This document shows, in pieces, positions 7,670-17,177 of a stretch of 41,749 nucleotides of DNA (positions are counted from its first letter, which is position 1; each line of letters opens with the position of its first letter). The notes under the pieces are model-generated. The model did not search any database, was not told where the DNA came from, and saw only the letters and a list, made by a program, of their open reading frames with translations. The DNA is taken from assembly GCF_001907675.1 (NCBI RefSeq), contig NZ_MPNT01000043.1, forward strand, positions 1 through 41,749, written 5' to 3'. This DNA comes from Mycobacterium paraffinicum. Lineage in GTDB: Bacteria; Actinomycetota; Actinomycetes; Mycobacteriales; Mycobacteriaceae. A program made the position numbers and the translations under genes.

Positions 7670-8098
7670 ATGATTGTCGTCAAACGCATGTGGATTCCGC
7701 TGCTGGTCCTGGTGGTGGTCGCCCTGTCGGCCTTCGCCGTCTACCGCCTGCATGGGGTCTTCGGCGCCTGGGGCGCCGCGTTCGCGGACGGGCGTCGAGC
7801 AGATGACATCAAGCCCTTCAACCCCAAGCGCGTGACCCTGGAAGTGTTCGGGCCGACCGGAAGCGCGGCCGATATCAACTATCTCGACGTCGATGCCGCG
7901 CCCCAGCGAGCCGACGCCATGCGGCTGCCGTGGACGTACAGCGCGGCCACGACGGCCCCGGCCGTGAGCGTCAACGTCGTCGCGCAGGGCGACGACGCGA
8001 GCATCGGCTGCCGAATCACCGTGAACGGTGACGTCAAGGTCCAGCGCACCGTGTCGGGGATCCACCCGCAAACCTTCTGCCTGGTGAAGTCCGCGTGA
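7670..8098 (+). CDS. MmpS-family membrane-anchored accessory protein
   Basis: The 142-residue protein has one N-terminal transmembrane segment (about 7-25) and a small periplasmic beta-sandwich domain with [22 protein letters not shown] and the C-terminal [18 protein letters not shown] block, both characteristic of MmpS proteins. Two periplasmic cysteines (C114, C137) could form a disulfide. MmpS proteins act as periplasmic partners of MmpL lipid or siderophore exporters (family knowledge). Its TGA overlaps the mmpL GTG as GTGA. It is divergent from the SDR-SDR-tetR operon and sits behind the weaker palindrome at 7622-7639. I cannot say which numbered MmpS it matches best. Confidence 0.92.
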   Translation: MIVVKRMWIPLLVLVVVALSAFAVYRLHGVFGAWGAAFADGRRADDIKPFNPKRVTLEVFGPTGSAADINYLDVDAAPQRADAMRLPWTYSAATTAPAVSVNVVAQGDDASIGCRITVNGDVKVQRTVSGIHPQTFCLVKSA

Positions 8099-10935
8099 TC
8101 GCGCGAACGGTGCGCCGCCTTTCGGTGCCCATTTTGCTCTTCTGGCTCGCGCTGGCAGCGGTCACCAACATCGTTGTCCCGCAACTGGAAGCGGTCGGAG
8201 AGGCGCACGCGGTGTCGATGAGCCCCGACGCCGCCCCGGCGGTCCAGGCCATGAAGCGCATCGGCCAGGTGTTCAACGAATTCGACACCGACAGCGCGGT
8301 CATGGTCGTCCTCGAAGGCCAAACCCCGTTGGGTGATGCCGCGCACCGGTTCTACGACGACCTGGTGGGCGAGCTCGTCAAGGACCACAAACACGTCCAG
8401 CACGTTCAGGACTTCTGGGGCGATCCGCTCACGGCGGCCGGCTCCCAAAGTTCCGACGGTAAAGCCGCCTACGTCCAGGTTTTCCTCGCCGGCCGCCAGG
8501 GTGAGACGCTGGCCAATGAGTCCGTCGACGCCGTGCGCCGCATCGTGTCAAACGTGCATGCGCCCAACGGCATCAGGGCCTACGTGGCAGGCCCCGCGGC
8601 AGTGACCACCGATGAACTCCAATTCGGCAACAAGAGCGCCCGCAAGGTGATGGGCGTGACCGTCGGGGTCATCGTCCTCATGCTGCTGATCGTGTACCGC
8701 TCGCTGGCCACCGTGCTGCTGACGTTGCTGATGGTCGCTATCGAACTGCCCGCCGCGCAAGGGGTGATCGCGTTCCTCGGAGACCACGGCGTCCTTGGGC
8801 TCTCGACCTTCGCGGTGCAAATCCTTCCCATACTCGCGATCGCGGCGGGGACCGATTACGCGATCTTCGTCGTGGGCCGGTACCAGGAGGCCCGTCAGGC
8901 CGGCGAGGACCGGGAAGCGGCCTACTACACCATGTTCGGAGGCAGCGCCCACGTCGTCCTCGGGTCGGGCCTGACGATCGCCGGCGCGATGTTCTGCCTC
9001 AGCTTCACCAGGCTGCCCTATTTTCAAACCCTGGGCGCGCCGTGCGCCATCGGGATGTTGACGATGGTCGCGGGCGCGCTCACGCTCGGTCCGGCCATCA
9101 TCACGCTCGGTGGTCGATTCGGCCTGTTGGACCCCAGGCGGAAAATCAAGACACGCGGGTGGCGGCGGATGGGCACCGCCGTCGTCCGATGGCCCGCACC
9201 GATATTGGCCGCCGCGACCGCGACCGCCCTTGTCGGACTGCTGGCGCTGCCGTCCTTCACGACGAGCTACAACGACCGCAAGTACCTGCCGCCGACCACA
9301 CCGTCCAACATGGGCTACGCCGCCGCCGACCGGCACTTCTCGCCCGCGCGGCTCAATCCCGACCTGATGCTGGTCCAGGCCGGCCACGACATGCGCAATC
9401 CCGCCGACATGCTCGTCCTGGACAGGGTGGCCAAGGGCATCTTTCAAGCCGACGGGGTCGCGCGGGTCCAGTCCATCACCAGGCCGCTGGGCGCCCCGAT
9501 CACGCACACCTCCATTCCGTTTCAGATCAGCATCCAGGGCACCACGCTGACCGAGAACATGAAGTACCTGCATGACCGCATGGCCGACATGCGCGCCGTC
9601 GCCGATCAAATGACCGGCGTCGTCGACACCATGCGACGCATGCTCGCGCTGATGCGTCAGCTCGCCGGCGCCACCCACGACATCGCGGGCGAAACGAGAG
9701 AGATCGTCGCCGACACCTCCGAAGTGCGGGACCGCATCGCCGATTTCGACGACTTCTTCCGGCCGCTGCGCGGCTACCTGCATTGGGAGCGGCACTGTTT
9801 CGACATTCCCATCTGCTGGGCGCTGCGGTCGGCATTCGACGCCCTCGACGGCGTCGACAAGCTCACCGACGAGCTGGGCGGTCTGGTCAAGGAGACCGAC
9901 CGACTGGACAGCCTGATGCCGCAACTCATTTCACTGCTGCCACCGATCATCGACGCCACGACGACCATGCGCGACATGACGCTGACGATGTACAGCACGT
10001 TTACCGGCCTGCTGGATCAAATGGACGTCGCGCAGCAAGGCGCCTCCGCGATGGGACAAGCCTTCGACGCCGCAAGGAACGACGACTCGTTCTACCTGCC
10101 GCCGGAGGTCTTCGACAACCCGGACTTCAAGCGGGGCCTGGCGATGTTCCTCTCGCCCGACGGAAAGGCCGCCCGCTTCGTGATCACCCGCGACGGGGAT
10201 CCCGCCACCCCCCAGGGGGTCTCGCAAGTGGAGGCGATCCGAAAGGCCGCGCTGAAGGCCGTCAAGGGAACCCCGTTGGAGGACGCCAGGATCTACCTGG
10301 GTGGTACCGCTGCGACGTACAACGACATGAGTCACGCGGCCGAATACGACCTGTTGATCGCGGCGACGGCGGCCGCCTGCCTGATCTTCGTCATCATGCT
10401 GGTCATCACCGGGAGCCCGATCGCCGCCCTGGTCATCATCGGCACGGTGGTGCTGTCGCTGGGCGCGTCGTTCGGCCTGTCGGTGCTGGTGTGGCAGGAC
10501 ATCCTCGGTATTCCGTTGCACTGGCTGGTCATAGCGATGGCCGTCATCATCCTGCTGGCCGTCGGATCGGACTACAACCTGCTACTGGTGTCCCGGTTCA
10601 AAGAGGAAATCGGCGCCGGCATCAAAACGGGCATCATCCGCGCGATGGGCGGAACGGGGGCCGTGGTGACCTCCGCCGGCCTGGTTTTCGCGTTCACCAT
10701 GTCTTCCTTCGTGTTCAGCGATCTACGGATCATCGGCCAGTTCGGCACCACCGTCGGCATCGGATTGCTTTTCGACACGCTGGTCGTTCGGTCGCTGATG
10801 ACCCCGTCGATTGCCGCCCTGCTGGGCCGCTGGTTCTGGTGGCCCCGACGAGTGGGCGCTCGGCCCCATGTGCAGAGATCCCAAGTGCGCGAGGCCCTTC
10901 CGGCACGGACCAGCGCAGAGAGCCGACGAGCATGA
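8095..10935 (+). CDS. MmpL-family RND exporter (MmpL4/MmpL5 type)
   Basis: This 946-residue RND transporter has 12 predicted helices in the 1+5 / 1+5 layout. The proton-relay Asp-Tyr pairs are present in both halves: GTDYAIF (D254, Y255) and GSDYNLL (D826, Y827). The second periplasmic loop contains a long helical hairpin, about residues 483-640, with a cysteine pair at its tip (C568 and C574, in HCFDIPICW). That extended coiled coil is typical of the siderophore/drug-exporting MmpL4 and MmpL5 group, not of MmpL3. The start is GTG, overlapping mmpS. It ends in ATGA overlap with a SRPBCC gene. The likely cargo is a lipid or lipopeptide; the identity is unknown. Confidence 0.92.
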   Translation: MIARTVRRLSVPILLFWLALAAVTNIVVPQLEAVGEAHAVSMSPDAAPAVQAMKRIGQVFNEFDTDSAVMVVLEGQTPLGDAAHRFYDDLVGELVKDHKHVQHVQDFWGDPLTAAGSQSSDGKAAYVQVFLAGRQGETLANESVDAVRRIVSNVHAPNGIRAYVAGPAAVTTDELQFGNKSARKVMGVTVGVIVLMLLIVYRSLATVLLTLLMVAIELPAAQGVIAFLGDHGVLGLSTFAVQILPILAIAAGTDYAIFVVGRYQEARQAGEDREAAYYTMFGGSAHVVLGSGLTIAGAMFCLSFTRLPYFQTLGAPCAIGMLTMVAGALTLGPAIITLGGRFGLLDPRRKIKTRGWRRMGTAVVRWPAPILAAATATALVGLLALPSFTTSYNDRKYLPPTTPSNMGYAAADRHFSPARLNPDLMLVQAGHDMRNPADMLVLDRVAKGIFQADGVARVQSITRPLGAPITHTSIPFQISIQGTTLTENMKYLHDRMADMRAVADQMTGVVDTMRRMLALMRQLAGATHDIAGETREIVADTSEVRDRIADFDDFFRPLRGYLHWERHCFDIPICWALRSAFDALDGVDKLTDELGGLVKETDRLDSLMPQLISLLPPIIDATTTMRDMTLTMYSTFTGLLDQMDVAQQGASAMGQAFDAARNDDSFYLPPEVFDNPDFKRGLAMFLSPDGKAARFVITRDGDPATPQGVSQVEAIRKAALKAVKGTPLEDARIYLGGTAATYNDMSHAAEYDLLIAATAAACLIFVIMLVITGSPIAALVIIGTVVLSLGASFGLSVLVWQDILGIPLHWLVIAMAVIILLAVGSDYNLLLVSRFKEEIGAGIKTGIIRAMGGTGAVVTSAGLVFAFTMSSFVFSDLRIIGQFGTTVGIGLLFDTLVVRSLMTPSIAALLGRWFWWPRRVGARPHVQRSQVREALPARTSAESRRA

Positions 10936-11312
10936 TTTTCCGTGGCGCCACGACTCAAACGCTGTCCGACTCGATACGCATCGCCGCACCGCCCGAAGAA
11001 GTGTGGGAGCTGATCACGACGGCGGCCAGCATCGCGGAGTGGTATGACACCTGGGAGGCGGTCGACGCCGCCGATCACGAACGACTCCGGGTGGGCACGT
11101 CGTTTCGGCTGAGGCGTCACGGTCGCGGCCGGGACAACACCGCACTGTGCCGCGTGACCTCGTTGGAACCGCCCCGGCGGTTGTGTTGGGTGCAGTACGG
11201 GCCGCGCCAACCCACCTTGTCAGTCGAGTTCGATCTGATGCCCGAGACCGACGGGGGTGCCGGCACACTCCTGAGGCACACCAGGAGCTGGATCGAGCCC
11301 ATGGCCCCCTGA
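10932..11312 (+). CDS. SRPBCC (START/polyketide cyclase-like) ligand-binding protein
   Basis: The 126-residue protein begins with [33 protein letters not shown], the first strand and helix of SRPBCC proteins, and ends with the long C-terminal helix region truncated compared with typical 140-150 residue members. The fold makes a deep hydrophobic pocket that binds lipids or polyketides. Its ATG overlaps the mmpL stop (ATGA), so it is the third gene of the mmpS-mmpL operon. It may hand substrate to MmpL or bind the exported compound; this is inferred from linkage. Its stop lies 47 bp before the guaA start. Confidence 0.8.
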   Translation: MIFRGATTQTLSDSIRIAAPPEEVWELITTAASIAEWYDTWEAVDAADHERLRVGTSFRLRRHGRGRDNTALCRVTSLEPPRRLCWVQYGPRQPTLSVEFDLMPETDGGAGTLLRHTRSWIEPMAP

Positions 11313-11346
11313 TGTGCTCGGCAGAAGGGGTGTTACCCGCTACTAC

Positions 11347-11352
11347 TAGACT
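11347..11352 (+). promoter_or_regulatory. -10 element for leaderless guaA transcript
   Basis: TAGACT fits TANNNT and ends 7 nt before the GTG at 11360. No Shine-Dalgarno sequence is seen between them, so a leaderless guaA mRNA is likely. Confidence 0.45.
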
Positions 11353-11359
11353 CACTGCC

Positions 11360-12943
11360 GTGACCGAACCTGCTGACGTCGACGGGCATGCGGCACCCAC
11401 TCGACCGGTGCTCGTCGTCGACTTCGGCGCGCAGTATGCGCAGCTGATCGCCCGGCGCGTCCGGGAGGCGCGGGTCTTCTCCGAGGTCATCCCGCACACG
11501 GCGTCGATCGACGAGATCAAGGCCAGGCGGCCGTCGGCGCTGGTGCTGTCCGGGGGGCCGTCCAGCGTCTACGAAGAGGGTGCCCCGCAGCTCGATCCCG
11601 CGGTGTTCGACCTCGGTGTGCCGGTGTTTGGCATCTGCTACGGATTCCAGGCCATGGCGCAGGCCCTGGGCGGGACGGTCGCCCACACCGGCACCAGCGA
11701 GTACGGCCGCACCGAACTGAAAGTGGTTGGCGGTGAACTGCATTCGGGGCTGCCCAGCGTCCAGCCGGTCTGGATGAGCCACGGTGACGCGGTCACGGCC
11801 GCGCCGGAGGGCTTCGACGTGGTCGCCAGCAGCGCGGGCGCGACGGTGGCCGCCTTCGAGAACCGGGGCCGCCGGCTGGCCGGGGTGCAGTACCACCCCG
11901 AGGTCATGCACACCCCGCACGGGCAGCAGGTGCTCAGCCGGTTCCTGCACGACTTCGCCGGGCTGGGCGCGGAGTGGACGCCCGCCAACATCGCCAGCTC
12001 GCTGGTCGAGCAGGTGCGCGAACAGATCGGCGACGGGCATGCGATCTGCGGGTTGTCCGGCGGGGTGGACTCGGCGGTGGCGGCCGCACTGGTGCAGCGC
12101 GCCATCGGTGACCGGTTGACCTGCGTCTTCGTCGACCACGGGCTCCTTCGCGCCGGCGAGCGCGCGCAGGTCCAGCGCGACTTCGTGGCCGCCACCGGTG
12201 CCAACCTGGTCACCGTCGACGCCGCGGAAACCTTCCTGCGGGCGCTGTCGGGGGTGACCAACCCGGAGGGCAAGCGCAAGATCATCGGCCGCCAGTTCAT
12301 CCGGGCCTTCGAGGGGGCGGTGCGAGACATCCTCAGCGACACCGGGTCTGAGGTCGAGTTCCTGGTGCAGGGCACGCTGTACCCCGACGTGGTGGAATCC
12401 GGCGGGGGCAGCGGGACCGCCAACATCAAGAGCCATCACAACGTCGGCGGCCTGCCCGACGACCTGAAGTTCCGGCTCGTCGAGCCACTGCGGCTGCTGT
12501 TCAAGGACGAGGTCCGCGCCGTCGGGCGTGAGCTGGGCCTGCCGGAGGATATCGTTGCCCGCCAACCCTTTCCGGGGCCCGGTCTGGGCATCCGGATCGT
12601 CGGCGAGGTCACCGCGGCGCGGTTGGAGACCCTGCGGCGCGCCGACTCGATCGCGCGCGAGGAACTCACCGCCGCCGGCCTGGACAACCTGATCTGGCAG
12701 TGTCCGGTGGTGCTATTGGCCGAGGTCCGCTCGGTCGGTGTGCAGGGCGACAACCGGACCTACGGGCATCCGATCGTACTGCGGCCGGTGTCCAGCGAGG
12801 ACGCCATGACCGCCGACTGGACCCGGGTGCCCTACGAGGTGCTGGAGCGCATCTCGACCCGCATCACCAACGAGGTGGCCGAGGTCAACCGCGTGGTGCT
12901 GGACATCACCAGCAAACCGCCGGGCACCATCGAGTGGGAGTAA
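11360..12943 (+). CDS. guaA: GMP synthase (glutamine-hydrolysing)
   Basis: GuaA converts XMP, ATP and glutamine to GMP in the cytoplasm, the last step of guanine nucleotide synthesis. The 527-residue protein has the N-terminal class I amidotransferase domain: [19 protein letters not shown], nucleophile Cys in GICYGFQAM (about C93), and His/Glu of the triad in QYHPEV (about H179, E181). The ATP-pyrophosphatase P-loop SGGVDS begins at about S233, and the C-terminal dimerisation domain ends in the conserved KPPGTIEWE. The GTG at 11360 aligns with the expected start a few residues before RPVLVVDFG; a frame reaching back to 11147 overlaps the SRPBCC gene and was rejected. Confidence 0.97.
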   Translation: MTEPADVDGHAAPTRPVLVVDFGAQYAQLIARRVREARVFSEVIPHTASIDEIKARRPSALVLSGGPSSVYEEGAPQLDPAVFDLGVPVFGICYGFQAMAQALGGTVAHTGTSEYGRTELKVVGGELHSGLPSVQPVWMSHGDAVTAAPEGFDVVASSAGATVAAFENRGRRLAGVQYHPEVMHTPHGQQVLSRFLHDFAGLGAEWTPANIASSLVEQVREQIGDGHAICGLSGGVDSAVAAALVQRAIGDRLTCVFVDHGLLRAGERAQVQRDFVAATGANLVTVDAAETFLRALSGVTNPEGKRKIIGRQFIRAFEGAVRDILSDTGSEVEFLVQGTLYPDVVESGGGSGTANIKSHHNVGGLPDDLKFRLVEPLRLLFKDEVRAVGRELGLPEDIVARQPFPGPGLGIRIVGEVTAARLETLRRADSIAREELTAAGLDNLIWQCPVVLLAEVRSVGVQGDNRTYGHPIVLRPVSSEDAMTADWTRVPYEVLERISTRITNEVAEVNRVVLDITSKPPGTIEWE

Positions 12944-12960
12944 GGTCGCGTCGCTTTCTG

Positions 12961-13020
12961 CGGCCGAACGTGCGGCCAGCCGCACACTCGAGGCCGAACG
13001 TGCGGCCAGCCGCACACTCG
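12961..13020. repeat. tandem 30-bp palindrome-containing repeat, possible bidirectional terminator
   Basis: Two 30-bp units (12961-12990 and 12991-13020) differ only in their first base. Each contains the perfect inverted repeat GTGCGGC-CA-GCCGCAC. The pair fills the gap between the convergent genes guaA and the secreted protein gene, so it could end transcription from both sides, although there is no U-tract. The palindrome looks like a dispersed element. Confidence 0.7.
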
Positions 13021-13028
13021 CGGCTGGG

Positions 13029-13616
13029 CTACTCCACGAATTCGCTTCTGCCGTAGGCGATGGTGGCCGCCTCCCAGTTCCCGCCGGCCTCGCCGACGAG
13101 TCGGCGGGCGACGTCTCGATCGTCGTTTCCGGCGACCAGGATCAGGGTGTGGTCGGTGGTGGTGACGGATCCGCCCCGGATGCGGTCACGGGCGACCGGG
13201 TCGGCCGCCAGCGCGTCGCTGAAGCGAGCGATGTCGACATCGGGCACGGCGATGATCATCGCGTCTTGGTCCGGCGCGCGCTCGTAGTCGAAGGCCAGCA
13301 CCGCTTCCTGGTTGAACTGGCGGCGCAGCGCCTCGGCGGCGGTGTGCAACGAGCCGTCGGCGCCGCACAGGTGAAATTCCCGCGAGCGCTCCCGGGTGTT
13401 CCGGTGCAGCGCGCTCGACCAGTACACCCCGTCGAGCGGGGTCGATCCCGTCACCGTCGCGCCGCTTGACGCGATCGTCGCGGCGGCCTGCGCCTCGAAC
13501 AGCGGATCGGTGTTGTCGGTGGCGAACAGCTCCGCCGGTCGGCAGGGCGCGGCGGCGCCCGGCGCGGGAAAAGTGCAGCAAAAAAGCACCATCAGCCACA
13601 CCAGCACCGAGCGCAT
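13029..13616 (-). CDS. secreted or membrane-anchored conserved mycobacterial protein (Rv3395A-like)
   Basis: The 195-residue protein starts with a signal-peptide-like segment (MRSVLVWLMVLFCCTFPAPGAAA) followed by a soluble domain. Several blocks look ordered, such as DGVYWSSALHRNTRERSREFHLCGADGS and VPDVDIARFSDALAADPVARDRI. I recognise it only by position: in H37Rv the gene between guaA and imuA' is Rv3395A, annotated as a membrane protein. The ATG at 13616 has AGAGG 7 nt upstream, which is better than the GTG at 13631. It is divergent from imuA' and its start is 61 bp from the LexA box, so it might also respond to DNA damage. The function is unknown. Confidence 0.75.
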   Translation of the reverse strand: MRSVLVWLMVLFCCTFPAPGAAAPCRPAELFATDNTDPLFEAQAAATIASSGATVTGSTPLDGVYWSSALHRNTRERSREFHLCGADGSLHTAAEALRRQFNQEAVLAFDYERAPDQDAMIIAVPDVDIARFSDALAADPVARDRIRGGSVTTTDHTLILVAGNDDRDVARRLVGEAGGNWEAATIAYGRSEFVE

Positions 13617-13676
13617 AAAGCAGCCTCTCACGTTTCTTGACGGTTGTCGGAGGGTGGGTGTTTACTCCGGAATGTA

Positions 13677-13692
13677 TCGAACATATATTCGA
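13677..13692. promoter_or_regulatory. LexA/SOS box upstream of imuA'-imuB
   Basis: TCGAAC-ATAT-ATTCGA matches the mycobacterial SOS box TCGAAC-N4-GTTCGA with one change in the right half (G to A). It lies 13 bp before the chosen imuA' ATG and overlaps a possible -10 TATATT (13684-13689), so LexA binding would block the promoter. Confidence 0.85.
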
Positions 13693-13705
13693 ACAGGGGG
13701 CGGTC

Positions 13706-14356
13706 ATGACCGCGGCTTTGGCCTCCGATAACCGTGCTGAGCAGCTGGAATCTCTGCGCAGGCGGATGGCTGTGATGTCTGGGCGAGCCCCCGCCGAAGG
13801 CCTGCTGCCGGAATCGGAGGCCCAGCTGGCGCTGCCGCGCTGGCTGGCGGAGTCGCTGCCGGCGCCCCTGCCGCGCGGGACGGTGGCGGTCCTGTCGGGC
13901 GCGCGGTCGCTGTTGTTGAGCATGGTGGCCGCGGTGACGGCGGCCGGGGGGAACGTGGCCATCGTCGGCCAGCCGGACATCGGGCTGCTGGCCGCCGCCG
14001 AGATGGGGGCGGATCTGAGCCGGGTCGCGGTGATCCCGGATCCCGGCACCGACCCGGTGGAGGTGGCCGCGGTGCTCGTCGACGGCATGGATCTGGTGGT
14101 CCTCGGCCTGGGCGGGCGCCGGGTGCCGCAGACCCGGGCGCGCGCGGTGGTGGCGCGGGCCCGCAACAAGGGGTGCACCGTGCTGGTCACCGACGGTGAC
14201 TGGCAGGGGGCGCCCACCCGGCTGGAGGCCCGGGTCTGCGGCTATGAGCTCACTGCCGGAGGCCGCCCCGGATTCGGCCGGATCGGCCGGGTGCGGCTGC
14301 AGGTCAGCGGGGTCTGTGCGGGACGGCGGGTGGCCGCCCGGGCGCGAGCCGGATGA
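13706..14356 (+). CDS. imuA': ImuA' mutasome accessory protein
   Basis: This is the Rv3395c-type ImuA' protein (216 residues), a RecA/SulA-like fold partner of ImuB in the mycobacterial translesion mutasome. [17 protein letters not shown] is the N-terminal helix, and the core strands follow at [19 protein letters not shown] and [34 protein letters not shown]. There is no Walker A lysine at the expected loop, as in other ImuA' proteins. The ATG at 13706 was chosen because the LexA box (13677-13692) must lie in the promoter; an upstream TTG frame would include it. The stop overlaps the imuB ATG (ATGA), so they are translated together. Confidence 0.93.
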   Translation: MTAALASDNRAEQLESLRRRMAVMSGRAPAEGLLPESEAQLALPRWLAESLPAPLPRGTVAVLSGARSLLLSMVAAVTAAGGNVAIVGQPDIGLLAAAEMGADLSRVAVIPDPGTDPVEVAAVLVDGMDLVVLGLGGRRVPQTRARAVVARARNKGCTVLVTDGDWQGAPTRLEARVCGYELTAGGRPGFGRIGRVRLQVSGVCAGRRVAARARAG

Positions 14357-15927
14357 ATTCTCCAATGGCATCCCGGGTGCTGGCCATCTGGTGCATGGAC
14401 TGGCCGGCGGTCGCGGCGGCCGTGGCCGCGGGCCTGTCCGCGACCGCCCCCGTGGCGGTCACGTTGGCCAATCGGGTGATCGCCTGCTCGGCGGCCGCCC
14501 GCGCGGCGGGGGTGCGGCGGGGGCTGCGGCGCCGGGAGGCGGCGGCCCGCTGCCCGCAGCTGCACGTCACCACCGCCGACGCGGACCGCGACGCCCGTTT
14601 CTTCGAGTCGGTCATCGCGGCGGTGGACGACCTGGTGCCGCGCGCCGAGGTGCTGCGGCCCGGGCTCTTGGTGCTGGCAGTGCGCGGGGCGGCCCGCTAT
14701 TTCGGTTCCGAGGCCGACGCCGCCGAGCGGCTGACCGACGCGGTCGCCGCGGCCGGCGCCGAGTGCCAGGTCGGGATCGCCGACCGGTTGTCCACCGCGG
14801 TCTTCGCCGCGCGGGCGGGCCGGATCGTCCCGCCGGGCGGTGACGCGAAGTTCCTGTCCGTGCTGTCGATCCGCCAACTCGCCACCGAACCCAGCCTGTG
14901 TGGCCCGGGGCGGGAAGAACTGACGGACCTGTTGTGGCGCATGGGGATTCGCACTATCGGGCAGTTCGCCGCGCTGTCGGCGACCGACGTGGCGTCCCGG
15001 TTCGGCGCCGACGGGATGGCCGCGCACCGGTTGGCCCGCGGTGAACCCGAGCGGGGACCGTCCGGGCGCGAGCCCCCGGAGGAGCTGGAGGCCGTGCTGG
15101 ACTGCGACCCGCCGATCGACCGGGTCGACGCCGCGGCCTTCGCCGGGCGCTCGCTGGCCGCCGCGCTGCATCGGACGCTGATGGGCGCCGGGGTGGGCTG
15201 CACCCGACTGGCCATTCACGCCGTCACCGCCAACGGCGAAGAGCTGCACCGGGTGTGGCGGTGCGCCGAGCCGTTGACCGAGGACGCCACCGCCGACCGG
15301 GTGCGCTGGCAACTGGACGGCTGGCTGAGCAGCCGGACCGCGCGCAACCCCCGCCCGACGGCGGCGGTGACGCTGCTGCGGCTGCAGGCGGTCGAGGTGG
15401 TGTCGGCCGAGGCGCTGCAGCTGCCGCTGTGGGGCGGCCTCGGCGAGGAGGACCGGCTGCGGGCCCGCCGGGCGCTGGTGCGGGTGCAGGGCCTGCTCGG
15501 CCCGGAGGCGGTGCGGGTGCCGGTGCTGTCCGGCGGACGCGGACCGGCCGAACGCATCACGTTGACCCCGTTGGGCGACGAACCGGTGCCGCGGGCCGAC
15601 CCGAGTCTGCCGTGGCCCGGGCGGCTGCCCGAGCCGTCACCGGCGGTGTTGCTGGACGACCCGGTGGAATTGCTTGACGGCCAAGGGAATCCGGTGCGGG
15701 TGACCGGCCGGGGGCTGTTCTCCGCCGACCCGGCGTGGCTGACGGTGCACGGCCGGGACGAGCGGCTGGACTGGTGGGCCGGGCCGTGGCCGGTCGACGA
15801 GCGGTGGTGGGATCCCGACGTGGGAAGGGGCCGCACCGCCCGGGCCCAGGTCTTGCTGGAAAGCGAGCGGGCGTTTCTGCTGTGCTACCGCCAGCGGCGC
15901 TGGTATCTGGAAGGCAGCTACGAGTGA
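14353..15927 (+). CDS. imuB: ImuB, catalytically inactive Y-family polymerase-like mutasome hub
   Basis: ImuB links DnaE2 and ImuA' to the beta clamp during SOS mutagenesis. The 524-residue protein has the Y-family fold at the N-terminus ([19 protein letters not shown]...) but lacks the acidic catalytic residues: the usual DxD and DE positions read CMDW and [18 protein letters not shown] helix-hairpin-helix-like segment ([26 protein letters not shown]) and little-finger region follow. The clamp-binding motif QLPLW sits at 356-360, as in M. tuberculosis ImuB. The C-terminal tail, about 400-524, carries the region that recruits ImuA' and DnaE2 in the family. Start overlaps imuA' and the SOS box upstream controls both. 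Confidence 0.95.
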   Translation: MNSPMASRVLAIWCMDWPAVAAAVAAGLSATAPVAVTLANRVIACSAAARAAGVRRGLRRREAAARCPQLHVTTADADRDARFFESVIAAVDDLVPRAEVLRPGLLVLAVRGAARYFGSEADAAERLTDAVAAAGAECQVGIADRLSTAVFAARAGRIVPPGGDAKFLSVLSIRQLATEPSLCGPGREELTDLLWRMGIRTIGQFAALSATDVASRFGADGMAAHRLARGEPERGPSGREPPEELEAVLDCDPPIDRVDAAAFAGRSLAAALHRTLMGAGVGCTRLAIHAVTANGEELHRVWRCAEPLTEDATADRVRWQLDGWLSSRTARNPRPTAAVTLLRLQAVEVVSAEALQLPLWGGLGEEDRLRARRALVRVQGLLGPEAVRVPVLSGGRGPAERITLTPLGDEPVPRADPSLPWPGRLPEPSPAVLLDDPVELLDGQGNPVRVTGRGLFSADPAWLTVHGRDERLDWWAGPWPVDERWWDPDVGRGRTARAQVLLESERAFLLCYRQRRWYLEGSYE

Positions 15928-16043
15928 CGGCGTCATCCGGACCTTGGCGCCACTGCGGCGGCACGCCGCAGCGTCATCCGTTCGGTATCGACGCCTAGCT
16001 GAACGGGAGACTTCACTGTTTTCGGGGCGCTCAAATCGCCGAC

Positions 16044-16049
16044 TAGGCT
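16044..16049 (+). promoter_or_regulatory. -10 element for leaderless cmaA1-type transcript
   Basis: TAGGCT fits TANNNT and ends 6 nt before the ATG at 16056, with TTCGGG 17 bp upstream as a weak -35. There is no Shine-Dalgarno sequence, so the mRNA is probably leaderless. Confidence 0.5.
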
Positions 16050-16055
16050 GTCACG

Positions 16056-16943
16056 ATGCCTACCACGTCGGAGCCCCCCGAGGGGACTGATTTGACGCCG
16101 CACTTCGACGATGTGCAGGCGCACTACGACCTGTCGGACGAATTCTTCCGGCTATTCCTCGACCCGACCCAGACGTACAGCTGCGCCTATTTCGAGCGCG
16201 ACGACATGACGCTGGAAGAGGCGCAGATCGCCAAGATCGACCTCGCCCTAGGCAAACTTGGGCTGCAACCGGGCATGACGTTGCTCGACATCGGCTGCGG
16301 TTGGGGAGCCACGATGATGCGAGCTCTGGAAAAGTACGACGTCAACGTCGTCGGCCTAACCCTGAGCCGCAACCAGGCCAATCACGTCGAGAAGCTGATC
16401 GCCCAATCCGATAGCCCGCGTTCCGCGAGGATCCTGCTGCAGGGGTGGGAGCAGTTCGACGAGCCCGTCGACCGGATCGTCAGCATCGGCGCTTTCGAGC
16501 ACTTCGGACACGAGCGCTACGACGCGTTCTTCACCCTGGCGCATGACCTGCTGCCCGACGACGGGGTCATGCTGCTGCATACCATCACCGGGTTACATCC
16601 GACGGAGATGGTCGAACGCGGCATGTCCCTTTCGTTCACGTTCGCTCGATTCGTCAAATTCATTGTCACCGAGATCTTCCCGGGTGGCCGGCTGCCCTCG
16701 ATACCGATGGTGCAAGAACGCGCCACCGCGAATGGCTTCACGGTAAGTCGCGTCCAGTCGCTCCAGCCGCACTACGCGAAGACGCTCGACATCTGGTCTG
16801 CAGCACTGCAAGCCCACAAGGACCAAGCCATCGCGCTGCAATCGGAGGAAGTTTACGAACGGTACGTGAAATACCTGACCGGCTGCGCCGAGATGTTCCG
16901 TATCGGATACGTCGACGTCAATCAATTCACGTTGCAGAAATGA
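16056..16943 (+). CDS. cmaA1: mycolic acid cyclopropane synthase / methyltransferase, CmaA1 type
   Basis: This enzyme uses SAM to modify double bonds of meromycolate chains on acyl-carrier substrates, forming cyclopropane rings. The 295-residue sequence is nearly the recalled CmaA1 (Rv3392c) text: VQAHYDLSDEFFRLFLDPTQTYSCAYFERDDMTLEEAQ, SAM motif LLDIGCGWGATMMRALEKY, GWEQFDEPVDRIVSIGAFEHFGHERYD, and the C-terminal AEMFRIGYVDVNQFTLQK. The bicarbonate-site and active-site segments of the family are intact. Cell-envelope lipid remodelling is the expected role. It has its own leaderless-type promoter. Other paralogues (pcaA, mmaA) are close, so the exact ring position is not settled. In H37Rv this gene lies on the other side of iunH. 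Confidence 0.88.
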   Translation: MPTTSEPPEGTDLTPHFDDVQAHYDLSDEFFRLFLDPTQTYSCAYFERDDMTLEEAQIAKIDLALGKLGLQPGMTLLDIGCGWGATMMRALEKYDVNVVGLTLSRNQANHVEKLIAQSDSPRSARILLQGWEQFDEPVDRIVSIGAFEHFGHERYDAFFTLAHDLLPDDGVMLLHTITGLHPTEMVERGMSLSFTFARFVKFIVTEIFPGGRLPSIPMVQERATANGFTVSRVQSLQPHYAKTLDIWSAALQAHKDQAIALQSEEVYERYVKYLTGCAEMFRIGYVDVNQFTLQK

Positions 16944-16962
16944 CTTCCACGGCACGCCGGAC

Positions 16963-17177
16963 ACGGGGCGGCGCTTGACCCCGCGGTACCAACGACTCGC
17001 GCCCTAGGCCGGTCCGCCACGGCCAGGCCGAGCGACGTCACGGAGTGCACCCTATCGACCCACACGCCGGCCGTCAGCACCTCCGAGCCGGGATTGACGC
17101 CCAACAGCAGCGCCCGGACCAGGGCGGTCAGCAGCACGACACCCCACGCGCGCGACGTCGGTGAGGCGAATCGTCAT
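16963..17177 (-). pseudogene. frameshifted, truncated remnant of a small membrane protein gene
   Basis: An ATG at 17177 overlaps the iunH TGA as TGATG, the usual coupled-gene form, and reads MTIRLTDVAR. After that the sensible frame shifts by one base near 17147: the new frame reads WGVVLLTALVRALLLGVNPG and continues with a soluble stretch to RARVVGTAG before running into the end of cmaA1. The hydrophobic run looks like a first transmembrane helix. The gene therefore seems to have lost a base and its 3' part. The parent family is not identified. The remnant occupies the 233-bp gap between cmaA1 and iunH. Confidence 0.5.

Noticed and set aside
11147..11359. Upstream extension of the guaA frame
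   Set aside because: It overlaps the SRPBCC gene and lies before the expected start of the amidotransferase domain; a leaderless promoter precedes the GTG at 11360.
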